A DNA stretch of 5,133 bases from Deltaproteobacteria bacterium (GCA_016234955.1 JACRNN010000131.1:1-5133), one strand, 5' to 3'; counted from the first letter of the stretch, positions 1-4,911 are shown. Notes: generated by a model not told the origin, from the letters alone. A program made the numbers and translations.

Positions 1-46
1 GGCGCGGTAAAAGGGTTTAGAGGGCTTTTTTTTGCGGGTTACAGAA

Positions 47-131
47 GGAGAGGTTCCCGAGCGGCCAAAGGGGGCAGACTGTAAATCTGCTGGCACAGCC
101 TTCGGAGGTTCGAATCCTCCCCTCTCCACCA
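47..131 (+). tRNA. tRNA-Tyr (anticodon GUA)
   Basis: Class II tRNA that decodes UAU/UAC. The acceptor stem GGAGAGG (47-53) pairs with CCTCTCC (121-127); A128 is the discriminator and CCA (129-131) is encoded. The anticodon stem GCAGA (74-78)/TCTGC (86-90) closes the loop CTGTAAA with GTA at 81-83. A long variable arm follows (about 91-103), as expected for bacterial tRNA-Tyr. The T arm is GGAGG-TTCGAAT-CCTCC (104-120). It is the first of three tRNA genes ahead of tuf, a common tufB-type arrangement. The last 21 bases of the gene are repeated downstream at 265-285. Confidence 0.97.
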
Positions 132-132
132 T
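111..132 (+). repeat. 22-bp direct repeat, copy 1 (3' end of tRNA-Tyr)
   Basis: The T-loop/T-stem 3' half, acceptor 3' strand and CCA of tRNA-Tyr plus one flanking base. It is identical to 265-286, 154 bp downstream. Similarity continues weakly beyond both copies: AGATATA occurs at 135-141 and at 287-293. Confidence 0.9.
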
Positions 133-152
133 TAAGATATAAACAGGCATGG

Positions 153-271
153 GGATTCGAAGACGCCTTCACGCCGAGCGGAGCGAGGAAGAGGACGCAT
201 GGATGCGTCCGGAAGTGAAGGCGGCAGGTCGGAAAGAGGAGACAGGAGGTCGACGACTGGAGACCGAATCC
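153..271 (+). repeat. structured palindromic element between the two tRNA-Tyr 3' ends
   Basis: Nested inverted repeats fill this non-coding stretch. The outer arms are GGATTCG (153-159) and CGAATCC (265-271). Inside, CGCCTTCAC (164-172) pairs perfectly with GTGAAGGCG (215-223), and within that GGACGCAT (193-200) pairs with ATGCGTCC (203-210). A further short pair is GGTC (248-251)/GACC (262-265). The shape resembles REP-like palindromic elements or a decayed insertion, and the right outer arm is part of the second tRNA-tail copy. CCGAGCGG (174-181) also matches the tRNA-Tyr D arm (57-64), so it may be tRNA-derived. No convincing coding signal is present. The function is unknown. Confidence 0.6.
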
Positions 272-286
272 TCCCCTCTCCACCAT
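265..286 (+). repeat. 22-bp direct repeat, copy 2 (orphan tRNA-Tyr 3' end)
   Basis: A perfect copy of 111-132, ending in CCTCTCC-A-CCA like the real tRNA. The expected 5' acceptor strand, D arm and anticodon arm are not found upstream in a foldable order, so it is not a second functional tRNA. It looks like a duplicated tRNA tail, as seen at attachment sites of integrated elements, but the enclosed segment is only 132 bp. Confidence 0.85.
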
Positions 287-332
287 AGATATATTTCAGC
301 GGCTGTTCAGCATCTCTACCCATTGATATTCC

Positions 333-406
333 GCGGGTGTAGTTCAATGGTAGAACTCCAGCCTTCCAAGCTGGATGCGTGGGTTCGATTCCCATCACCC
401 GCTCCA
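333..406 (+). tRNA. tRNA-Gly (anticodon UCC)
   Basis: Acceptor GCGGGTG (333-339) pairs with CACCCGC (396-402), T403 is the discriminator and CCA (404-406) is encoded. The anticodon stem CCAGC (358-362)/GCTGG (370-374) closes the loop CTTCCAA, giving TCC at 365-367, which reads GGA/GGG. The T loop TTCGATT is standard. Total length is 74 nt. It is the second tRNA of the cluster upstream of tuf. Confidence 0.97.
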
Positions 407-574
407 GTATTTTCCGGCGTATGTATCCGGCGGGCCATTAATGAAACCCGCTGGGCTTGAAAACACCGGATGGCTTCGGAACGCTAAAAAATAGAGGCCG
501 GGCGTCGGGCCGCAAGCATCGTTGCGGCGCCGGGCGGATAGGGTTGGATTTCCACCGGGAATATTATTAAGATC
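407..574 (+). other. tRNA-Gly/tRNA-Thr spacer with hairpin
   Basis: A 168-bp non-coding spacer. It contains a direct repeat TCCGGCG (413-419 and 426-432), an inverted repeat GCGGG (430-434)/CCCGC (447-451), and a clean hairpin GCCGCAA (509-515)-GCATCG-TTGCGGC (522-528). No T-tract follows the hairpin, so a terminator is unlikely. A role in pre-tRNA processing is possible but not shown. No start codon with a good ribosome site opens a believable gene here. Confidence 0.6.
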
Positions 575-647
<73 letters not shown>

Positions 648-650
<3 letters not shown>

Positions 651-711
651 AGGTATGCCGGGCAATTTGTGCCGCTCGACCGAATAAGACGGCCAAGGTA
701 CGCTGGGCAAT
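648..711 (+). repeat. direct repeat starting at the tRNA-Thr CCA end
   Basis: The 19 bases at 648-666, which start with the final CCA of tRNA-Thr, recur at 693-711 with two changes (17 of 19 identical; offset 45 bp). Just beyond, ATGGGCTC of the tRNA-Thr acceptor end (641-648) recurs at 720-727. The spacer to tuf therefore looks built from imperfect copies of the tRNA-Thr 3' end and flank. Confidence 0.7.
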
Positions 712-727
712 GTCCGGCGATGGGCTC

Positions 728-755
728 TGGACCGGATAATGCGTGAATTCATAAT
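728..755 (+). promoter_or_regulatory. possible tuf-proximal sigma70-type promoter
   Basis: TGGACC (728-733, 4/6 to TTGACA) and CATAAT (750-755, 5/6 to TATAAT) are separated by 16 bp. A start near 762 would leave a very short leader before GGAGG at 766-770. tuf may simply be co-transcribed with the tRNAs, so this is a weak call. Confidence 0.22.
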
Positions 756-776
756 AAAATCGCCTGGAGGGCAATT

Positions 777-1997
777 ATGAGCAAGGCTAAATTTGAGCGT
801 GGCAAGACGCACCTCAACGTAGGGACGATAGGGCACGTTGACCACGGGAAGACCTCACTAACGGCCGCGTTGACGAAGGTGTTGAGCACCAAGGGATACG
901 CGGAGAGCACCAAGGGATACGCGGACTTTTTGGCGTACGAGAACATAGACAAGGCGCCCGAGGAGAGGGAGAGGGGCCTGACGATATCGATATCGCACGT
1001 GGAGTACCAGTCGGACAAGAGGCACTACGCGCACATAGATTGTCCCGGTCACGCGGACTACGTAAAGAACATGATAACCGGCGCCGCCCAGATGGACGGG
1101 GCGATACTTGTCTGTTCGGCGGCTGACGGTCCGATGCCGCAGACGAGGGAACATATTCTGCTCGCCAGGCAGGTGGGCGTGCCGTACGTCGTGGTATTTT
1201 TGAACAAGGTTGACATGGTGGACGACAAGGAGCTTCTGGACCTTGTCGAGCTTGAGGTGAGGGAGTTGTTGAGCCAGTACAAGTACCCCGGGGACGACAC
1301 ACCCGTGATAAAGGGGAGCGCGCTGAAGGCGTTGGAGTGCGGGTGCGGGAAGAAGGAGTGCCAGTGGTGCGGGCCGATACTGCAGTTGGTGGAGACGCTT
1401 GACAGCTACATACCGGATCCGAAGAGGGACATAGACAAGCCGTTTTTGATGCCGATAGAGGACGTATTTTCGATATCCGGACGCGGCACGGTTGTGACTG
1501 GCAGGGTTGAGAGGGGGATAGTGAAGGTCGGGGACGAGATAGAGATAGTGGGGCTGCGGGACACCCAGAAGACGATTGTGACGGGCGTGGAGATGTTCCG
1601 GAAGCTTTTGGACGAGGGCAGGGCCGGGGACAACGTCGGGGTGCTGTTGAGGGGCACGAAGAAGGACGACGTCGAGAGGGGGCAGGTGTTGTCCAGGCCC
1701 GGGTCCATCACGCCGCACACGAAGTTCAAGTGCGAGGTGTACGTATTGACGAAGGAAGAGGGGGGTCGGCACACGCCGTTTTTCAACGGATACCGGCCGC
1801 AGTTTTACTTCAGGACGACGGACGTTACCGGGGTGTCGAAGCTGCCGGACGGGACGGAGATGGTGATGCCCGGGGACAACGTGTCGCTCGAGGTTGATCT
1901 TATAACGCCGATAGCGATGGAAGAGGGCCTCCGGTTCGCGATCCGCGAAGGCGGCAGGACGGTGGGCGCGGGCGTAGTGACAAAGATAGTGGCTTAA
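777..1997 (+). CDS. tuf: Translation elongation factor Tu (EF-Tu)
   Basis: GTPase that carries aminoacyl-tRNA to the ribosomal A site in the cytoplasm. The ATG follows GGAGG (766-770) by 6 nt. Visible G motifs are GHVDHGKT (19-26), RGLTI of switch I (66-70), DCPGH (88-92), NKVD (143-146) and SAL (181-183). The domain 2 start VVTGRVERG and the domain 3 TPFFNGYRPQFYFRTTDVTG block are intact, and the C-terminus GGRTVGAGVVTKI is complete. At 406 aa it is longer than the usual 394-400, owing to a 7-residue tandem duplication (STKGYAE/STKGYAD, 37-50) before switch I and a CGCGKKECQWC insert (188-198) after the SAL motif. The usual Ile of the 'RGIT' gate position is Leu68. Leu and Ile codons (TTG and ATA rich) differ sharply from rplA. 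rpmG follows after 23 bp, probably in the same transcript. Confidence 0.98.
   Translation: MSKAKFERGKTHLNVGTIGHVDHGKTSLTAALTKVLSTKGYAESTKGYADFLAYENIDKAPEERERGLTISISHVEYQSDKRHYAHIDCPGHADYVKNMITGAAQMDGAILVCSAADGPMPQTREHILLARQVGVPYVVVFLNKVDMVDDKELLDLVELEVRELLSQYKYPGDDTPVIKGSALKALECGCGKKECQWCGPILQLVETLDSYIPDPKRDIDKPFLMPIEDVFSISGRGTVVTGRVERGIVKVGDEIEIVGLRDTQKTIVTGVEMFRKLLDEGRAGDNVGVLLRGTKKDDVERGQVLSRPGSITPHTKFKCEVYVLTKEEGGRHTPFFNGYRPQFYFRTTDVTGVSKLPDGTEMVMPGDNVSLEVDLITPIAMEEGLRFAIREGGRTVGAGVVTKIVA
884..925 (+). repeat. perfect 21-bp tandem duplication inside tuf
   Basis: Bases 884-904 and 905-925 are identical and adjacent. The unit is exactly seven codons, so the frame is kept and the peptide STKGYA(E/D) appears twice. 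Removing one copy restores the spacing seen in ordinary EF-Tu between helix A and switch I. Confidence 0.95.
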
Positions 1998-2020
1998 CGG
2001 GAGGGTTCAGGGAGACTACG

Positions 2021-2170
2021 ATGAGGGATATAATAACGCTTGCTTGCACCGAGTGCAAGCGCAGGAACTATTCGACCACGAAGAACAAGAAGACGATACC
2101 TGACAGGTTGGAGCTGAAGAAGTTCTGTAAATTCTGCAGAAAGCATACGCCCCATAAGGAGACGAAGTAG
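2021..2170 (+). CDS. rpmG: 50S ribosomal protein L33
   Basis: A 49-residue basic protein of the large ribosomal subunit near the E site. It begins MRDIITLACTECKRRNY and ends RKHTPHKETK, typical L33 text. Two CxxC pairs (C9/C12 and C36/C39) form the zinc-ribbon version of the protein. The ATG lies 6 nt after GGGAG (2010-2014). It sits 23 bp behind tuf and ahead of tRNA-Trp and secE, the standard bacterial order. Length is normal for the family and no oddities are seen. Confidence 0.96.
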   Translation: MRDIITLACTECKRRNYSTTKNKKTIPDRLELKKFCKFCRKHTPHKETK

Positions 2171-2228
2171 GACGGGTACAGGCTGGGCCTCCGGGTTTTT
2201 GCCGCTTGAATACCCGGACGCGCGCGAC

Positions 2229-2273
2229 AGTCCAATGGCTCTGACGGCTATGGCGGCATCGTACTATAGCCGC
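2229..2273 (+). pseudogene. relic of the tRNA-Trp 5' half
   Basis: Bases 2229-2257 align without gaps to 2301-2329, the 5' acceptor strand and D arm of tRNA-Trp, with 23 of 29 identical at an offset of 72 bp. The best block is GCTCTgACGGCTA (2238-2250; 12 of 13). Beyond the D arm the match fades; CCGC (2270-2273) may be the matching anticodon-stem end. The D stem no longer pairs well and no T arm or CCA follows, so it is not functional as a tRNA. It could be a decayed tandem duplicate. The stretch also contains TACTAT (2262-2267), a possible -10 box for the real tRNA. Confidence 0.5.
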
Positions 2274-2300
2274 GTTCCTACATGGGCGGAAATAGACAAC

Positions 2301-2377
2301 AGGCCAGTAGCTCTAACGGCTAGAGCGGCGGTCTCCAAAACCGCAAGTTGGGGGTTCGAATCCCTCCTGGCCTGCCA
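2301..2377 (+). tRNA. tRNA-Trp (anticodon CCA)
   Basis: Acceptor AGGCCAG (2301-2307) pairs with CTGGCCT (2367-2373), G2374 is the discriminator (expected for Trp) and CCA (2375-2377) is encoded. The anticodon stem GCGGT (2328-2332)/ACCGC (2340-2344) closes CTCCAAA, with CCA at 2335-2337 reading UGG. The T loop is TTCGAAT. The gene is 77 nt long. Its place between rpmG and secE is widely conserved in bacteria. Confidence 0.97.
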
Positions 2378-2382
2378 GTTTT

Positions 2383-2388
2383 TATAAT
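2383..2388 (+). promoter_or_regulatory. isolated TATAAT box upstream of secE
   Basis: A perfect -10 consensus, TATAAT, lies six bases after tRNA-Trp. No -35 match is found 16-18 bp upstream, where the tRNA T arm lies, and there is no extended TG. It could start a secE-nusG transcript but may equally be chance. Confidence 0.2.
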
Positions 2389-2505
2389 GCCCGCCCATAT
2401 GCCGGTTTTTTTCAGATACAGGCCGGCGGTTACGGGTTATGCCTGTGTTTTCAAGGCCCGGATATTTATCTATTGCATGGATGGACGGGGCGAAAAAGGG
2501 GCTGA

Positions 2506-2697
2506 ATGGAACAGATAGATAAGGCAAAGCAGTTCCTGAATGAGGCGAAGCAGGAGCTCAAAAAGGTCACCTGGCCCACCAAGCAGCAGACCATGACGTC
2601 CACCTGGGTGGTGCTCGCGGTGACGTTTGTGCTCGCGATATTCCTTGGCCTGGTCGATCTGGTCTTCTCCAAGGTTATCGGTCTCATACTAAGGTAG
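2506..2697 (+). CDS. secE: Preprotein translocase subunit SecE
   Basis: Essential small subunit of the SecYEG channel in the inner membrane, which clamps SecY. The 63 residues comprise an amphipathic N-terminal helix, the conserved KKVTWPT motif (19-25) and one membrane helix (about 33-55, WVVLAVTFVLAIFLGLVDLVF). This is the minimal one-helix form found in most bacteria, unlike the three-helix E. coli protein. The ribosome site is modest (AAAAGGGG, ending about 4 nt before ATG). nusG begins 7 bp after the stop, so the two are certainly co-transcribed. tRNA-Trp lies 128 bp upstream. Confidence 0.96.
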   Translation: MEQIDKAKQFLNEAKQELKKVTWPTKQQTMTSTWVVLAVTFVLAIFLGLVDLVFSKVIGLILR

Positions 2698-2704
2698 GGG
2701 TGAT

Positions 2705-3235
2705 ATGGCGAAAAAGTGGTATGTCGTGCATACCTACTCGGGGTATGAGAACAAGGTGAAGCAGGCCATTGAGGAGAAGGTAAAGCAGACCGGCAAGGAG
2801 GAATTCTTCGGCGAGGTGCTCGTCCCGTCCGAGAAGGTCGTTGACATGGTCAAGGGGGTAAAGAGGACGACCTCCAGGAAGTTCTTCCCCGGCTATATCC
2901 TGATAAGCATGGACCTCAACGACGAGACCTGGCATCTGGTCAAGGGGATTCCCAAGGTCACCGGCTTCGTCGGCGGGCAGGAGGCGCCTCCGACCATCTC
3001 GGACGAAGACGTGCGCAAGATCACGCACCAGATGGAGGAGGGGGCCGTAAGGCCGAAACCCAAGGTGCTCTTCGATCGCGGGGAGAACGTGAGGGTCATA
3101 GACGGGCCTTTCACCAATTTCGCCGGGATAGTCGAGGAGGTAAAGCCGGAGAAGGGCAAGCTCCGTGTGCTGGTGAGCATCTTCGGCAGGGCGACCCCGG
3201 TAGAGCTCGACTTCGTCCAGGTCGAAAAGGCGTAG
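2705..3235 (+). CDS. nusG: Transcription termination/antitermination factor NusG
   Basis: Binds the RNA polymerase clamp through its NGN domain and contacts Rho or ribosomal S10 through its KOW domain, coupling transcription with translation or termination. The 176 residues show an NGN start KKWYVVHTYSGYENKV (3-18), the FFPGYILI core (60-67) and FVGG (88-91). The C-terminal KOW motif runs about 126-153 (GENVRVIDGPFTNFAGIVEEV). Length is close to that of E. coli NusG (181 aa). Its ribosome site AGGGG (2696-2700) overlaps the secE stop codon, indicating coupled translation. A terminator-like hairpin follows, so secE-nusG is probably a unit separate from rplK. Confidence 0.97.
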   Translation: MAKKWYVVHTYSGYENKVKQAIEEKVKQTGKEEFFGEVLVPSEKVVDMVKGVKRTTSRKFFPGYILISMDLNDETWHLVKGIPKVTGFVGGQEAPPTISDEDVRKITHQMEEGAVRPKPKVLFDRGENVRVIDGPFTNFAGIVEEVKPEKGKLRVLVSIFGRATPVELDFVQVEKA

Positions 3236-3238
3236 AAG

Positions 3239-3274
3239 CCGCCGCGGACTCCGCGGGCCGGTTATATTTTTGTT
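3239..3274 (+). terminator. possible intrinsic terminator after nusG
   Basis: CCGCGG (3242-3247)-ACT-CCGCGG (3251-3256) forms a GC hairpin. It can be extended by CCG (3239-3241)/CGG (3259-3261) across a two-base bulge, and is followed by the T-rich TTATATTTTTGTT. It starts four bases after the nusG stop, which fits termination or attenuation. Confidence 0.5.
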
Positions 3275-3360
3275 CCTAACCCCCTGGGCCTTGAGCCCGG
3301 GGAGGGTCCACTTTTTTTATGTTCTTAAACCCCTTGGGTTCTCAAGCCCTGGGGGAGTGT
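3267..3360 (+). repeat. two tandem related T-tract/hairpin units
   Basis: Two imperfect copies share the pattern T-tract, GTTC(C/T)TAA, CCCC, TGGG, a short loop, then AGCCC and GGGG. Copy 1 is about 3267-3307 and copy 2 about 3312-3360. Each can fold: GGGC (3286-3289)/GCCC (3295-3298) flanked by CCCC/GGGG in copy 1; GGGTT (3336-3340)/AGCCC (3345-3349) with one G-T pair and flanking CCCC/GGGG in copy 2. The seven Ts at 3312-3318 follow copy 1, which could make it a weak terminator. The hairpin after rplA (4616-4638) has a similar core. Confidence 0.6.
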
Positions 3361-3399
3361 TCATCAGCAACCATAGCGGCCGGGATATTATCCGGGCGG
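3359..3399 (+). repeat. 41-bp direct repeat in the rplK leader, copy 1
   Basis: Matches 3425-3465 at 40 of 41 bases with a 66-bp period; the only change is C3365 versus A3431. The unit ends in an imperfect palindrome around CCGGGATATTATCCGGG, able to form a short hairpin. Confidence 0.9.
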
Positions 3400-3422
3400 C
3401 GCTGTTAACTTGTTAACAACGC
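3399..3422 (+). repeat. GTTAAC palindrome between the 41-bp repeats
   Basis: TGTTAAC (3403-3409)-TT-GTTAACA (3412-3418) is a perfect inverted repeat. Extending to 3399-3409 and 3412-3422 keeps 10 of 11 pairs. The two-base centre and symmetry resemble a dimeric protein operator more than an RNA hairpin, but no known regulator is recognised. Confidence 0.55.
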
Positions 3423-3424
3423 GG

Positions 3425-3465
3425 GTTCATAAGCAACCATAGCGGCCGGGATATTATCCGGGCGG
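3425..3465 (+). repeat. 41-bp direct repeat in the rplK leader, copy 2
   Basis: The near-identical second copy (see 3359-3399) ends where the rplK ribosome site begins (purine run GGAGAAGAGGGG, about 3464-3474). An RNA structure in this copy could therefore affect rplK translation. L1 is known to repress the rplKA message in other bacteria by binding its leader; whether this repeat is such a site is only a guess. Confidence 0.9.
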
Positions 3466-3484
3466 AGAAGAGGGGTTTTAAATC

Positions 3485-3910
3485 ATGGCTAAAAAAATTA
3501 CGGGACAGATAAAGTTGCAGATACCGGCCGGCAAGGCCAATCCATCGCCTCCGGTGGGCCCGGCCCTCGGGCAGCACGGCGTTAATATAATGGAGTTCTG
3601 CAAGGCGTTCAACGCTAAGACCCAGTCGCAGGAGGGCATGATCACGCCTGTCGTCATCACGGTCTTCTCGGACAGGTCTTTTTCGTTCGTCACGAAGACC
3701 CCGCCGGCCTCGGTGCTCATCTTGAAGGCCGCGGGGGTAGAGAAGGGGTCCAAGGCGCCGAACAAGGAGAAGGTCGGCAAGGTGACGAAAAAGCAGGTCG
3801 AGGATATAGCTAAACTAAAGATGCCGGACTTGACGGCGGCCGATCCCGAGGCGGCGATAAAGACGATAGAGGGTACCGCAAGGAGCATGGGTATCACGGT
3901 GGAGGGGTAA
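3485..3910 (+). CDS. rplK: 50S ribosomal protein L11
   Basis: Component of the GTPase-associated centre that binds 23S rRNA near helices 43/44 and is needed for factor-dependent GTP hydrolysis and RelA sensing. The 141 residues equal the usual length. The N-terminal domain has the proline-rich PSPPVGPALGQHGVNI stretch (20-35) and EFCKAFNAKT (37-46). The C-terminal rRNA-binding domain has KKQVEDIAKLKMPDL (101-115). The ATG is preceded by GAGAAGAGGGG (3464-3474). rplA begins 4 bp after the stop. The upstream leader is unusually rich in repeats. Confidence 0.98.
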   Translation: MAKKITGQIKLQIPAGKANPSPPVGPALGQHGVNIMEFCKAFNAKTQSQEGMITPVVITVFSDRSFSFVTKTPPASVLILKAAGVEKGSKAPNKEKVGKVTKKQVEDIAKLKMPDLTAADPEAAIKTIEGTARSMGITVEG

Positions 3911-3914
3911 TAAG

Positions 3915-4610
3915 ATGGGCAAAAAGTACGAAGCCGCGAAGGCTAAGGTTGAGGAAGGCCGCGCATACAATATCGAAGACGGGCTAAAGCTCGTGCCCGA
4001 GACGGTCTGCGCCAAGTTCAACGAGACGGTGGAGGTTTCCGGAAGGCTCGGCGTGGACCCCAAGCACCCGGAGCAGATGGTCAGGGGCACGGTAGTGCTG
4101 CCGAACGGCACCGGCAAAAAGACCCGCGTGCTCGTCTTCGCAAAGGGAGAGAAAGAGGCCGAGGCCAGGGACGCGGGGGCGGATTACGTCGGGGCCGAGG
4201 ACTTCATAGAGAAGGTCGGCAAGGGCTGGCTCGATTTCGACGCGGTGGTCGCCACCCCCGACATCATGGGCGCGGTCGGAAAGCTCGGCAAGGTGCTCGG
4301 CCCCAGGGGGCTCATGCCCAACCCGAAGCTCGGCACCGTCACCTTCGACGTGAGGAAGGCGGTGGCCGACCTGAAGGCCGGCAAGGTGGAGTTCAGGGTC
4401 GACAAGGCCGGCAACATCCACGTCCCGGTGGGCAAGGCGTCCTTCGGCACGGAGAAGCTCAAGGAGAACTTCATGGCGCTCCTGGACGCCATCATCAAGG
4501 CGAAGCCCGCTTCGAGCAAGGGCATCTACCTGAGGAGCCTCTTTATCTCGACGACAATGGGCCCGAGCATAAAGCTCGATGCCGTCGAGGTAAGGAACAT
4601 GTTCAAATGA
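3915..4610 (+). CDS. rplA: 50S ribosomal protein L1
   Basis: Forms the mobile L1 stalk of the large subunit, which helps move deacylated tRNA out of the E site. In many bacteria it also represses its own rplKA mRNA. The 231 residues match the family length. The L1 signature is IMGAVGKLGKVLGPRGLMPN (117-136), followed by PKLGTVT (137-143); the RNA-contact segment FGTEKLKENF (177-186) and the C-terminal STTMGPSIKLD (212-222) are present. Its ribosome site GGAGGGG (3901-3907) overlaps the end of rplK, showing tight coupling. Leu codons are mostly CTC (12 of 17) with no TTG, unlike tuf. Confidence 0.98.
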   Translation: MGKKYEAAKAKVEEGRAYNIEDGLKLVPETVCAKFNETVEVSGRLGVDPKHPEQMVRGTVVLPNGTGKKTRVLVFAKGEKEAEARDAGADYVGAEDFIEKVGKGWLDFDAVVATPDIMGAVGKLGKVLGPRGLMPNPKLGTVTFDVRKAVADLKAGKVEFRVDKAGNIHVPVGKASFGTEKLKENFMALLDAIIKAKPASSKGIYLRSLFISTTMGPSIKLDAVEVRNMFK

Positions 4611-4615
4611 ATCCT

Positions 4616-4642
4616 CCCCGGGCTTGGAAGCCCCGGGGGTTT
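4616..4642 (+). terminator. GC hairpin after rplA
   Basis: CCCCGG (4616-4621) pairs with CCGGGG (4633-4638), continued by GCT/AGC across one bulged C, with a TGGA loop. It starts five bases after the rplA stop. Only three Ts follow, so termination here would be weak; transcript end protection is another possibility. Confidence 0.4.
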
Positions 4643-4651
4643 CAGAACGTT

Positions 4652-4683
4652 AAAATTCCCTGTACCAAGCTACAGGGAATTTT
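4652..4683. terminator. perfect 13-bp hairpin, likely bidirectional terminator
   Basis: AAAATTCCCTGTA (4652-4664), loop CCAAGC and TACAGGGAATTTT (4671-4683) pair over 13 bases without mismatch. The A-tract/T-tract ends give the shape of a symmetric intrinsic terminator, although the T-tract is only four long and lies within the stem. It would separate rplKA from rplJ. Confidence 0.55.
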
Positions 4684-4702
4684 CAAGTAAGGTACTTATC
4701 TA

Positions 4703-4732
4703 TTGAGATTCGCTCGCTATGCTTGTTAAAAA
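4703..4732 (+). promoter_or_regulatory. candidate rplJ operon promoter
   Basis: TTGAGA (4703-4708) lies 18 bp from TAAAAA (4727-4732), with an extended TG at 4724-4725. It sits right after the 13-bp hairpin and about 85 bp before the L10 leader core, where a promoter is expected. The -10 matches consensus at only 4 of 6. Confidence 0.35.
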
Positions 4733-4815
4733 AGACGGCGCGCCCCCGACCCGTTTCCCGTGAGGAGCCTTATTCCAACGGAGAGACGGGCCGTGGACGG
4801 CGGCGTTCAAATACG

Positions 4816-4911
4816 GTCAAAGACAGTAGGGGCTCAAGCGAGCTTAATAATCCTACCGAGGCCAGGTGAAGAAGCGCTAAGGATAATATTCCCGTGTGCG
4901 TTTCGCTTTTT
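4816..4911 (+). ncRNA. ribosomal protein L10 leader (cis-regulatory RNA)
   Basis: An mRNA leader bound by L10 (with L7/L12) to repress the rplJL operon when the proteins are in excess. The recognisable core is AAAGACAGTAGG, then CTTAATAATCCTACCGAGG. GTAGG (4826-4830) pairs with CCTAC (4852-4856), enclosing a small hairpin GCTC (4832-4835)/GAGC (4840-4843); the CCGAGG that follows is the hallmark of the family. Downstream GAAGCG (4871-4876) can pair with CGCTTT (4904-4909) ahead of Ts to 4911, a possible attenuator. The exact borders are uncertain. It lies where the family normally lies, just upstream of rplJ. Confidence 0.75.

Noticed and set aside
21..46. T8 tract (26-33) as an upstream terminator or promoter
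   Set aside because: No hairpin precedes it inside the window and no -35/-10 pair is visible before tRNA-Tyr; the relevant sequence may lie to the left of the window.
149..460. Open frame of 103 codons across the tRNA-Tyr/tRNA-Gly spacer
   Set aside because: It runs through the palindromic element and into tRNA-Gly, has no good ribosome site and resembles no protein; antisense frames over the tRNAs are equally spurious.
858..1772. Long antisense frame opposite tuf (304 codons)
   Set aside because: A shadow of the biased GC-rich tuf sequence; low-complexity content and no start signals.
2199..2387. Open frame of 62 codons covering tRNA-Trp
   Set aside because: It is read through the tRNA gene and its relic; the repeated P(M/V)ALTA peptide only reflects the tRNA duplication.
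2466..2475. TTATCTATTG shared by the secE leader and 4696-4705
   Set aside because: A single shared 10-mer is expected by chance several times in a 5-kb window.
3291..3320. TTGAGC-18-TTTTAT as an rplK promoter
   Set aside because: Only 4/6 matches in each box and the elements lie within the tandem hairpin units, so the match is not persuasive.
3359..3465. CRISPR-like array
   Set aside because: Only two repeat copies with a short palindromic spacer and no cas genes; it is a simple direct repeat.
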